NCBI GenBank assembly: GCA_903813345.2
Contig: CAIIXF020000010.1
Location: 8,559,669 to 8,623,668, forward strand
Source: Owenia fusiformis
Taxonomy: Eukaryota > Annelida > Polychaeta > Sabellida > Oweniidae
Length of the DNA stretch: 64,000 nt
Reading direction: 5' to 3'
Shown here piece by piece: positions 12,150 through 23,300 of this stretch (position 1 is the first letter of the stretch; every line of letters begins with the position of its first letter). Made by a program: the position numbers and the translations under genes. Below the pieces are notes generated by a model. That model saw only the letters and a program-made list of their open reading frames with translations, did no database searches and was not told the DNA's origin.

Positions 12150-12555
12150 TTTAGCTCTCACTGATTATACTACTACTAAACATTCTACATTACATTCTGT
12201 GTTAGAAAATTCTTTAATATGAGTCAACATTTGATATGGTCGCCTAAACTTGTATTCTTAAATTACAAGTTGTTTTGGGCATTAAAGACATTATGACCTA
12301 CACATTTATAAATTTTCAAAGGCTTTTGAAAATGTTTAGTCATGTACAAAGTGAAATGCCTGGAGTGTTGTTTGCTTGCGGGTCAACCAGTTCTGTTAGC
12401 TACCCTATGTTTTTGTTTTGAATAGACATGAATTTAAGTTTAAAAATGAGATAAGATTTATCCCAACATGATAACCTTCCCTGCACATTATGCCCCTGGC
12501 GATGGAGTTCTTTTAGTCCTATCCCTCAAAAAGTATGTTCTCCAATATTATTAGT

Positions 12556-12765
12556 ATATTGTACACTGTTGCTCATAAATATGGAATATTTTATTATCGC
12601 ATCGAAACAAGAAAATCCAGTGAAAATCACTGAAAAAATACAAATACCCGAAGATAGAAGGGAATTGAAAGTGGAATCAAAGTAAATGGTTACATTGCCG
12701 CAGGAGTCCCATTTATACTTGTATAGGCTACTGTTCTGGACGGGAATGCATGCTCCTTTATGTTA
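12556..12765. other. Short spacer, no feature seen
   Basis: Unique AT-rich sequence between the end of the ankyrin duplication and the MITE. No exon supported. Confidence 0.4.
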
Positions 12766-13140
12766 TACCCTGCGTGCAGAGTCTAGTTAAACCACACTCT
12801 GCCTAGTAGAGACCATATTACATTTTGGTAGCCCCGCCCCCAAGATGGGTACGGTGACAGTTTCGTTAATAAATCACTTCTGACCTATGCGCTGACCTTT
12901 CTTCCACCATTCAGCGAGCTAAGAAACATACGCCAAATGCGTTCTAATTAAATATGCGCATGTCATTGGTCAATTCCGGGCTCAACGATGATGTCAGAAG
13001 GAATGACCATATATAGAACGTCGGTCAAATTTGGCCGATGAACACTGATTGGCGCGGTGAGTTCACAGGTTTATTTTAGTTTGAAAGAGTGAAGACGAAG
13101 CTCTCTTTTAAGAAGTGAAGTCAAACGAATGCAAAGGGTA
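12766..13140 (+). mobile_element. MITE with TACCCT ends and 9-bp target duplication, long copy
   Basis: The 375-bp element begins TACCCTGCGTGCAGAGTC and ends GAATGCAAAGGGTA. It is flanked by TTTATGTTA (12757-12765) and ATTATGTTA (13141-13149), 8 of 9 matching. Related copies are at 38874-39196 and 59925-60006, with a fragment at 35332-35400. The interior is GC-richer than its surroundings and looks promoter-like: two CCAAT-type boxes (ATTGGTCA, GATTGGCG), a degenerate CRE (TGATGTCA) and a TATA-like CATATATAGAAC. No protein is encoded. A 9-bp duplication is typical of Mutator-type transposons, but the inverted repeat is only about 6 bp, so the superfamily is left open. Confidence 0.8.
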
Positions 13141-13149
13141 ATTATGTTA

Positions 13150-14296
13150 CATTTTGAATTAGGCCTTAGGAGTTTTAAATTAGATTTAAAACTTTGACAA
13201 AATCCCTATCCGTATAAGTACTGTATTTTAATGCAGAACTTTCCTGGGGTGATTGAAAGGAAGTTTACTTTTCCTAAAATCCATTGTTGTAACAATGACA
13301 TCAGAAATAACTTGTAGACTTTAACGTTTCTGTTAATGGATTACTGTTATAAATTAAGAATTTTACTTTGACTTGTTAACTTACATGAATACAGGAATAG
13401 GACGATAAACTTTACAAACTTCAACAATATGTCACCATCTCTACATGGTGACATAAACATTCTTCTAACTTTAGCACATATATTGTGGTTTCATAGAGCC
13501 CAAAAATTTACTACAGATTTCAGAAAGTCCAATTTAAACCCTGGTAGATGACTTCTAGACACTGGTTTTTCCTCAATGTTGCCCTTAGTAGTTGTCTTTG
13601 GAGATTCTGGATTGATCCTCAGGTACTGTATGACATTCTGGACTTGTTAGCCTTTGTGATTACCTCATGTGCCTTGGAAATGTAAGGGATGGAAAAGCAT
13701 ATTTATGACTTTTGTCAATACATTTCCTGCATTTGTACATTTATCATTTCGTTCGAAAATATTCATGTTTTTTTAATCAGTGAGGCAATTGTTAAAGTTA
13801 TTACAGTAATGGTGTCCAATGGTTATTTGAACATAAAAAGAACATCCTACAAGTGTATGATTTACTCATGATATGATTTTAAATACACTCGTGGATATTG
13901 ATCATATCCATTCGTGGATAAAAATCGTATCACTCATAAATCTTAAAATATACTCCAGTCCATATACGTATATCGTGCCCTTTTCATACTTTATTCTATA
14001 CCAGAAAATAACACGTGCAGTAAAATGTTATTGTCCACGTGTACAATGAGTCGAGGAAATGTACATTTAGAATGTCACTTAACTTTTTGGTGATTTTGAA
14101 GTCATGTCTGCATTTCACAGTTCAAAATCAACTGTAGTATTTGACACCGCCTCTATATTTGACTCACTGACCCTTTATCGTTTTTCAAACATACATGTAT
14201 TCGGAAAATTTTGTAGGGAATTTCAGTCACGAAAAATGAATGAGTGACAACTTACACTTGCTTCGAGTGTAATAGGTTAATGGAAATACTACTTAC
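13150..14296. other. No supported gene
   Basis: A palindrome GTCACCATCTCTACATGGTGAC lies near 13430. On the minus strand about 13490-13640 can be read open for 40-50 codons and could hold a downstream exon of the gene suggested at 14297-15060, but several acceptors and frames compete, so no exon is claimed. Confidence 0.35.
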
Positions 14297-14369
14297 TTTG
14301 GCCTTCGCAGTTGTTACACTTCTTGTTGTTGTAATGATACTGCATGATGTTTTTGTAGTTGATGTCACT
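14297..14369 (-). CDS. Possible internal exon of an unrecognised gene
   Basis: A 73-nt segment has a good acceptor (TTTATTTCTTTTTCAG) and a consensus donor (GTAAGTAG) on the minus strand. One frame reads GDINYKNIMQYHYNNKKC then NNCEGQ. The first G of this reading would come from a donor at about 14966 (CTGAACGG before GTAAGC), with which the phase agrees. No ATG precedes it in that upstream piece, so the upstream piece would be untranslated and MQYHYNN would be the start. The downstream continuation is unclear. The product is not recognised, and chance cannot be excluded. Confidence 0.3.
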
Positions 14370-14966
14370 GAAAAAGAAATAAAATGGTGCAAAAAGGGGT
14401 TTGAACATTTAGTTTGACATCGCCCACTGTGTCGTGTTGAGAGTGTGATACAAAATTGACGATGCAGTGCGATTAATACTCTCAATTAATAGGAACCGTC
14501 ATGGAATAAGTCTATATCGATTTCTGATCACCTTGAGGCTTAAATACTTTACAAAATGCATGTGAAACGTGTACTGATTTAATTTTTTATTTATTTTCCG
14601 TTCATAGTTACTGAAATACACACTTGAGAGGGATTGCTAGTCTAATATGCTCCAACACGATCAGTCAGTCTACTGACATAGGCCTACTGACAGGCGCATG
14701 CACGACCGGCATACAAGCCTAGCCATACACAATCAAAATCAGAACATCTGAATTAGACTAGGCCTAGGGTGAGACCATGAGAAACGAAATCAAAATTTCT
14801 TCCAAGTTCATTTTAATTGATTTTTTCACCACTGGCCTGATAGTAATGATTCAGCACAATCATAATTTACCATTCTACTCATTTCTACATTCAAGATGAA
14901 GTGAAATCCAGTTATAGATGCACAAATCAGACTTTAAAATGACAGAAATGTTAAAATACGCTTACC

Positions 14967-15070
14967 CGTTCAGACCAAACTTGAGAGCAATGGCGGATGC
15001 GTCGTTGACGTCTCATGACGACATTACTTGGAAACACAATCGATTCGTAATGGCATCGTATGACGCCTTG
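14967..15070 (-). promoter_or_regulatory. Possible 5' untranslated exon and promoter of the minus-strand candidate
   Basis: A locally CpG-rich patch with two CRE-like palindromes on the minus strand (TCATGAGACGTCA and AATGTCGTCATG) is followed by a GTAAGC donor. Its neighbourhood is CpG-poor. This fits a first exon near a promoter, but there is no further support. Confidence 0.25.
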
Positions 15071-15159
15071 ATAGTTACCTTGACGATTTACCATATAAGG
15101 GAATAAAGGCGGTCTTTAGGTCACTTGAATGGCTTCAAGTGGGAATAAAGTACAAATCC

Positions 15160-15755
15160 CAGGCCACTTCGTGGGGGGTCTTTGTAAAAAAGTTTGGGGG
15201 GATATAGGGAACGCCTCCATCCATATGTCCGTCCCTCCCTCCGGGCAATAACTCAAATACCGTTGGCCAGATTTTGTTCATATTTTGTACACATATAACC
15301 CTATGGGGGTAGAAGTTCTGCTTGAAAGCAGATTTTCAAAATGGCCACTCATTTAAAAATGGCGGCCATTTTAGTGCCGATCTTACAGTAATTTAGGTGC
15401 AATATGTAAAACTGTAATAGCAATATGTTTTAAATGTAAAAAAAATTATATAGGACACTAATAAAGCTAGAAATGTAGATATTAAAGAAGCACATGGCAG
15501 CCATCTTGAAAAATGGCAGCCTTTACTCGTTATTTTAACGTATTTTACTAAACTCTAAAAGTAGTGGAGAGATTTTGTTCATATTTAGTATGTGAATACT
15601 ATAAGCATGGCACACTGTCTAATGACACCTTTGGTAGAAGGTGGTCATTTTGAAAAATGGCAGCCATTTTAACGTATTTTACTATAACTCGAAAAGTAGT
15701 GGAGCGATTTTGTTCATATTTGGTATGTGAATACTATAAGCATGGCACACTGTCT
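15160..15755. repeat. Interspersed repeat with an internal ~120-bp tandem unit
   Basis: Contains TCCGTCCCTCCCTCCGGGCAA, then two imperfect units with TTTAACGTATTTTACTA, AAAGTAGTGGAG.GATTTTGTTCATATTT and ACTATAAGCATGGCACACTG (about 15535-15640 and 15670-15765), plus repeated AAAATGGC.GCCATTTT snippets. It abuts the reverse-transcriptase remnant and may be part of it or a separate insertion. No coding frame. Confidence 0.55.
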
Positions 15756-16475
15756 TTAAATGACACTTTTCCAGAGGGTTTTGCGTATGGCGGTGAACAA
15801 TGAAGGAGTATTGGTTTCTAGTTGGAGTGTTTGATGGATTGCAATTTGCTTTAATGGGGTACTATTGTCTAATCTGAAGATGCTACATGCAAGCTTAAGG
15901 GCTAGTTTGTCAATGGTAGCAGTAATGGGGATTTGACCAGTGAGGAGTAGGGTGGCTGCGTTAGGCGTTCTTTCTGGGATACCCTGTAGTTGTCGGAGGG
16001 TTTTCCTTTGGAAACGGTTCAGTTTTTCCATGTCTGTCTTGTGAAGGATCAGTGTTTCCAGACCATATGTGAGTCTAGGTAGAACATAAATGGACCAGAG
16101 TTTTATGGAGGCCTGAATGGAGAGACCATTGCGGCCATGGAGGCCGGCTCCCATGAGTGCATACATGGTATTCCTTGCAGTGCTTATTCTCAGGTCAACA
16201 TCAATGCTTCTGCCTTTGTTGTCTCTTGTCATCCCAAGATGTTCAACAGTTGGAGTTTCGGTAATGTCAGACATCCCGAGTTTGAAGTTGAAATCAGTTT
16301 TGGGCTTGTTGATTGTTAAAAAGTTGGTTTTAGAGGAGTTAAGATGGTAACGTTCTTTGCTCGAGAAATAGAATGCATCATGTAGCATGGTTTGCATGTC
16401 ATGTTCATTTGTACTAAGGAGGAGAACATCATCAGCACAGGAGATGTGGGGTATCTCAATACCATTTTTATTGAT
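15756..16475 (-). pseudogene. Non-LTR retrotransposon reverse transcriptase remnant, 5'-truncated
   Basis: An open frame of 239 codons on the minus strand encodes the second half of a reverse transcriptase. It begins INKNGIEIPHISCADDVLLL, which holds the palm-domain Ala-Asp-Asp motif of non-LTR elements, followed by a region with SSKTNFLTIN (the N..KT type), HLGMTRD (primer-grip region) and a C-terminal connection with SIKLWSIYVLPRLTYGLETL and FQRKTLRQLQGIP. Everything upstream of the ADD motif, including the fingers and any endonuclease, is missing; the frame is cut off at about 16476. It has no terminal motif, so it is a dead 5'-truncated copy. The clade was not assigned. Confidence 0.85.
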
Positions 16476-17347
16476 CTACTCTCAAAACCAAACATCATTG
16501 CTTTGAGACTAATGGGTCAGTAGCAAAAAACCTTTATCACTGTCCTGCCAACTTTCAATGGATAAAACAAACACTATAATACAATTGATCCTTTTGGCAT
16601 TATCTCACATCATAGTGAGGAAGCACAAAGGGCAACATTTGAAAACAAATAAAATATTACAAGTCATAAATGCATATCAAACTATTGAATGTTGATCTTT
16701 ATATTTCATTGAAATTAATAATGTGTCAGAAAGGAATATTGAGTTATTATTTACATCAGAGTGAGGAGGAACAAGGGGCAACATTGAAAAACACAAATAG
16801 ATCAATTGCTCATATACAGTTTGCATTTAAGTGGCAGGAGTGGCAGCGGCGAATGGTCGAAAAAAATTCAGCCTGTTGAAATTGCCAAAAGGCCTGTTGA
16901 AAAATATTTATTGAAACCCCTGGGTCAATAGTACAATGTGTTTACAACGATGCCTAACAAAAACAAATAATTATGATCTCTCACCTTTATTTGAATCGTA
17001 AATAAGGCTCAACATGTTGAATATTTACAAATAATCATGATTCTCTCGAATTTTTGCGACTTTGTTTATTTTTAGATTTGAAACCATGACACGCAACAGT
17101 TTTTCCTATTCAGAAACAAATATTAGGTTATTCATGAAATAAAATGTATTCATTGTCGAATGAACGAACATGCATTTATTCAGTCCGTACTTAACGTTTA
17201 CTTCCGTTTTAAATTCGTGGCAAGAAATCAAAAACTGAAAAATAAGGGACACACTTTTTTTTCAAAGGACACACTTTTTTGAAAAAATTGCGTCCTTGGG
17301 ACTCACAAATTTTCTAACCTAATGCAAGCGCTGATTTCTTCTTCCAG
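16476..17347. other. No supported gene; probably SMG5 intron
   Basis: AT-rich, with a duplicated snippet (TGAGGAAGCACAAAGGGCAACATT near 16616, GTGAGGAGGAACAAGGGGCAA near 16762). If the SMG5 N-terminal exons lie upstream of the window, this is intron. Confidence 0.4.
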
Positions 17348-20300
17348 GATCCAAGTTAGTCACTGCAGCTATAGCATTCACCCTAGCTCTGTTCTCCCAT
17401 ATATTCAACCACACTGGAGAGAGACTGCAGTCAGCCCTACAAGACAAGGAGAAGGCAGTGATAAACCTCAAACAGGAAAGTCAAGGTCAGTTTTATAGGG
17501 CTTCTTTCAGGATCTGTGACCCCCTTCATTAAGTGTCCTTAATTCACGTTGAATTAGCAGTAGACTCATCTGCAAAACACTTGCAATTTCTAAATGTTCA
17601 CCCATAATAAATTGAACATCCAAGAAAGATGTATCTTGATGTTACAGTTATAACATAATGAAGAAGTACAGGGTGATCACTAAGTTCTGGGAATTTATCT
17701 GTCATTTCATTATTTTTCAACCAATTTACTTGACATTTTCAAGGTAAATGGGGAATGTAATTTTGGGTTGGATAAAACAGTCTCATTGTCATCTGATGTC
17801 ACAATGGATAATTATTGTTACTATAGCAACATGATGAATGGCGTAGCGGGTCAAGTAAAATAAAATTAATTCAAATTTTGCTTGATCCAAAAGTATGGTT
17901 AATAGATACCTATTTGGTGGACATATTTCTGTGATTTTTTATATTTTCAAATACTTCTCTAACTTAAGTTTCTAAAGTAACATCTTTATTGTTATATAAG
18001 AGTGTACTTTGCTCTAATTTTGTATCATTCATCAGCATCTCAAAGTAACAATCATGACCAAAAATAGCGGGGAGTTACTTCCATTATGACTATGCTCCTT
18101 CCCATTACTCAAACTGCCCATACTACTCTTGAAGAATTGGGGTTCACACAAGTTATTACTGCCCCATATTCATCAGGCAATATTCCCCAGATGAAGCACC
18201 ATAAGGCTTCACTACATTTGGGGTGCTAAAGCATCATATGAGAGGTCATAAGTTTGATTCCAATAAGGGACTGATTTCAAAGGCTTGAGCAAATCTTCAA
18301 GGGATGCCAAAGGGAGGACTGGAACACATCTTTATGGACTAAGTTTGTCAACAACGCATATGCGTCCAGGCTAATGGAAACAATCATAAATAAAATGGTC
18401 CTCTCAGCAATGAAGAATACTTCTGAATAAATGACTTCAAGAGTACTGTTCTGCCTCTAGTACAAGTAGTTTGAAGCAACTATCTAGGCAAGATGAATAT
18501 GTTTTGGCAGGAAATTTTCAAATTAACATCAGTCAAAATTTGCTGACCCGCGAACCACTTTTACTTTTTTTGTAATTACAATAAAATAAATTGTAGATGT
18601 GATATGTATATGAAACATTGCTTGTCAATTCAGAATTATACAATGTACACCTGCTGAAAATTTCAACTCAAATGGTTGAGAAATCTTGAAATGGCAGACC
18701 AATTCCCAGAACTTAATGATCACCCTGTATTTATATTTTTTTTATTATGGATGACAAAATTGAAATATTACATCCCAAGTGCAGTAGAAGCTCTGAAATG
18801 ATAAGTTCTAATCTAATAAAGGAAGAAGCTTCAATATTTTCACAATATTAAATCCTTTTCTTTTTTATTTGAAATATGTCATCTTTCTTGCCCTTATACA
18901 AGATCAGCCTATATATCAGCAGAACTCAGGCATACTTCACATCATAAGCCTCTAAATATACATGTGCTATTTACATCTTAGATGAAAGTGCCAAAACGAG
19001 TGATGAGGAGTTGAACTACCTTCAACAGATGAAGAAAGAGATGAGTGATAACCATAGAAACACAGATGCAACATTAGAGAAACAAAACACACATGAAACC
19101 ACTAACAAACGAGATAAAACTGAACTTGCTCAAGAAAATAACAAGAAAAATGAAAAAGTAAGAGTACTGATATAAATTGAGCTGATACTTAAAAAGTAAT
19201 CCAACAGTACAAGAGGATTCATTTTGCATTTTAATGAATTTTTGTTTTCTCTTTTTATCGGTTAGCTGAATACAGCTATAAATGAAGTAAGCTGTTTTGA
19301 TTATCCACTGAATGAAGTTTCAAAATATACTTGTATATACTGCACAGAGGCTGTTCAGGCATCTGTAGTTCAATTTGTGGTCCATTAAGAACTCTGGTTG
19401 TTGAAATTTGTTCAAACTTCTTGAAATAGGACCTCTTGAATTCATGTTTTGTTTGGTGGGATTTGCTATTCTTTGGAGTTGCACTTTTCCTCATTCAATT
19501 GGTCACATGCTGTTAAATGTATAAACATTTGGGAATATTGTTTTAGAATCTTAAGTCACGTAACAAGAGGAGTGCAATGTTGCGGAGGCGGAGGAGACGA
19601 GGAGCAGGAAGTGATGACAGTGACCTGTCTGAGGGGGAAGCTGCTCTCAGTGCAGGTTGGTAACCCCTAGCAGCTAGCATAACATACTTGTGCTATTTAA
19701 ATTTGCTGATGTTAGCACGTCCATTATTTGATACAGAATATTTGGAAAATTTTGATTTTCATTCATCTTAAGATAGCTTGTTATGCAATAGCTATTGCAA
19801 TTTAGAATTCAGAATAAACAGCCTGCGGCATCGTCCTTTTCTGTGTCCAATATACCATGTGTCCTTAATCATAGGGCTCCTACCTCATTTTCATTAATTT
19901 TTAAACTTGCCATTGTGCTTTGTTACTGCAGATAGTGATGATTCAGACACTCTGTCAAGTGATTCGCAGGATGATGTCATAGACTATCTTAATAACAACA
20001 CTGATTCCGATGACTCTGATAACTTGATGGAGAGCCAGGAGTTCCCTCCAGGTATTCTCTCAAGAGACCAGCAGAGCCAGCCTGATGAACAGGTATAGTG
20101 AATCCACAGTCTTATACAAAAATATTTTCAGGATGCAACTTAAAATGTTTTCAAATCTAAAAAATGATACCTCAGTTAATAGGTATGGAATAAAATTCTC
20201 AATTATGTAATTTAAAGGAGTTTAATAGAGTAAATAAGGATATATCATAACTTAACCTATTCGTTTAAACATGCTTTAAGTGAAAATATATATATTTTAA

Positions 20301-23300
20301 ATTGATGATAAATTATGAGATAAACTATAAAAAATATGAACTATAGCATCATGGTATAGCATACCATAATGTCTAAGAAGCTCTTTCTCAATCCCTGTTT
20401 TCTTATTTGGATTTCAATTCATGTTTCATGTCTTCAGCTTGGACTAGGGCTAGGTCTGCATCTCTTAGCTGGTAGCAGTAGTGGTATGAACTTGAACAGC
20501 TCACTCAATGGCTCATTAGATGGTTCCTTCAGCTTGGGTAATGGGACTCTCTCCAGTGCAATGTATGATCACCTCAATGACATGTCAACTGAACTGTTTG
20601 CCAGCAATGGAGGTAAACAAAATGTTTTTATCTGAATATTATACTATCGTTTGATAGTTTGATCATTATGAATTTACAATGGTTTCAATAACCAGTACTT
20701 CTGATATGTGTTTTCTGTGGAATCAAAATAGATTGATGAACTAGATACTTTTATGTCTGATAGGTGTTTTCTGCAGCAACAGAAAAGAATAAGAACTAAG
20801 TCCTTCTGTATTTTTATTTTCCTAGACACTCTGTATATCTGATATGTGTTTCCTGTAGAAACTAGAAATAAGGAAATCAGTATCTTCATATTCCTAAACA
20901 CCCTGTACATATACATAGGGAACTAAATGCTGTTGTATATTTTTGCCTAGACACCCTGTACATCTAGTGTATGTCTTTTACTTTAGGCTTCCTACAGCAG
21001 AGTCTAGGTCTGATGGTGAATGGTTACAATACAGTAGAACCAGAACAGGATAAGGAACTAAATGCTATAGTATATTTTTGCCTAGACACCCTGTACATCT
21101 AGTGTATGTCTTTTACTTTAGGCTTCCTACAGCAGAGTCTAGGTCTGATGGTGAATGGTTACAATACAGTAGAACCAGAACAGGATAAGGAACTAAATGC
21201 TATAGTATATTTTTGCCTAGACACCCTGTACATCTAGTGTATGTCTTTTACTCTAGGCTTCCTACAGCAGAGTCTAGGGCTGATGGTGAATGGTTACAAT
21301 ACAGTAGAACCAGAACAGGATAAGGAACTAAATGCTATAGTATATTTTTGCCTAGACACCCTGTACATCTAGTGTATGTCTTTTACTTTAGGCTTCCTAC
21401 AGCAGAGTCTAGATCTGATGGTGAATGGTTACAATACAGTAGAACCAGAGCAGGATAAGGAACTAAGTGCTATAGTTCAGGGCAAGAGAGATGTTAGAGT
21501 CCCTCCTGGTATGTATGGATATATCTCATACTTTATCATACAGTATCTTGTATGTAGAGCAGTTTAGGGTATAATAACACTGTGGATATAAATCATATCT
21601 GAGTTGCAAGCAAGATGTGCTCTCTAATCTATATGACCTTTTTTGGCCCAAATTTTTTTGGGGTCCAACTTTTTTTTCTGGGCCCAACTTAGGGGGGAGG
21701 CTGGGCCCCATGGGCCACTGCTATATGTCCTTACACCAGTTTTGTTCAGTTGGCATTAGACTGCACAAAACTGGTATACAGTTACACTACACTTACTCTT
21801 GCAGATATCATATCTATTCATGTATATTAATCAAAACATTTCTAAATCATAATTTTATCTCCCAGGTATTCAAATTCATGGTATACTTTGTTGAAAATTT
21901 GAAATGTTGCATTTATGTTGCACCTAATCTTTAGTATCCATTGACACCCTGTCTATAGCCATGAGATAAATAAACATATCCTATGTATGAATTATTACTA
22001 GCCCAATATACAAATTTTATTTAATTTAGGATTTGATCATGACCCTGAGGCAGAACATGTTGCTGAGATAACAGCGAAACTAGCAAACTTTGTGATAGAG
22101 ACAGATACAGACAACAGCTTTCTAACAACTGATACAGGTAATGTAGTCCTCCTTAGAACTTTGTACTTTACAATTGTATAAATGACTCTTCTGGGTTTCA
22201 GGTTTCATAGTATCGCCATTGGGCTTACAGGTTGAATGAGAAGAAATTAACGTAGAAAGGATTTTACTCCTATGACATCTATTTTTAATGGCATTTATTT
22301 TCTCCATATATTTTTCTCTAGTGATATCTATTTTTCTCCAATGACATCTATTATCCTACGATGACTTCTATTATCCTACAATGACATCTATTCTCTTTCA
22401 GTATCATCTTTTCTATTTTTCTCAAATTACATTTACTTTTCGCCTATTTTTCCAATATGCGCCGTCATCCCAAATATAACGTAGATGATGTTGTTTCAGA
22501 TAACTCGGCTATGACAACTGAGAGTGAGAAAGAAACTGACCTGGACAGTGTCATTGACAGGTAATCTTTTTCATAATTCTCATGCACTTATTTATATCTA
22601 GATAATCTTTAAATATTTCATTCATTTTATGCCTGTGCATCTTTCATAAGTGATATTCCACAAAGCCCAAACATTGCTTGCTCGTTTAATTCAATAAGCA
22701 TGGCCAGCGAATATCATCTAATGTTTCATGACATGTGACCAAATTTTGACCAATCATTCAATTGCATGGTTGATAGTAGTATGATAATAGATGATATTGA
22801 TTGACCAGATCTGGACATTTTAGCTAAACTGATTGCAGAACCTGTATAAGTAAATGCCATTCACACTCATTTGTTGCTGTTTTACTTAGAGATGAACTGA
22901 TTGAGAGGAAAATACGGAAGTTAATAGACGTCATTGGAAATGAGGAGCTCTTGATGACGGTTAAGGTGATCTGTGATTGGATGAAATGTAATGAGAAAAT
23001 TCTTATTACATGTTCACAGGTAGGTTTCATTCTCATTTAGGCTTTCTTGATGTATCCATCCATGGATATAGCTCAAAACAATGGTTGTAGTTAGCTTGAA
23101 ACATTTATCTCATCTCAAACTTATCCACAATATATTCAGGTATTATATTAAGAAATATTTTTGAATAAAACTAATAGTATGTATATCCATACCCGAGACA
23201 GTGCTATTTTTGATTGATATACATGTGTTTCTTTCAGAGCTCACAGTCATTGTGGTACAGACTGTCTGTTTTGTTGAACATGTTACCCACTGAGAAAGAT

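Larger units (their letters stand above)
9230..12555 (-). repeat. Tandem segmental duplication of the 5' part of the ankyrin gene
   Basis: About 1.6-1.7 kb is present twice in direct orientation: roughly 9230-10930 and 10968-12555, offset about 1.74 kb at the 3' end. Both copies contain the upstream flank, the start codon and the first ankyrin repeats, and differ at only a few percent of positions. The distal copy lacks one 99-bp ankyrin unit (the GGTALISAC repeat). The junction near 10955-10970 joins ankyrin sequence to what is otherwise 5' flanking DNA. Confidence 0.9.

Noticed and set aside
12766-13140. Solo LTR of a retrotransposon, suggested by the promoter-like interior
   Set aside because: LTR elements make 4-6-bp target duplications and end TG...CA; these copies have 9-bp duplications and TACCCT...AGGGTA ends.
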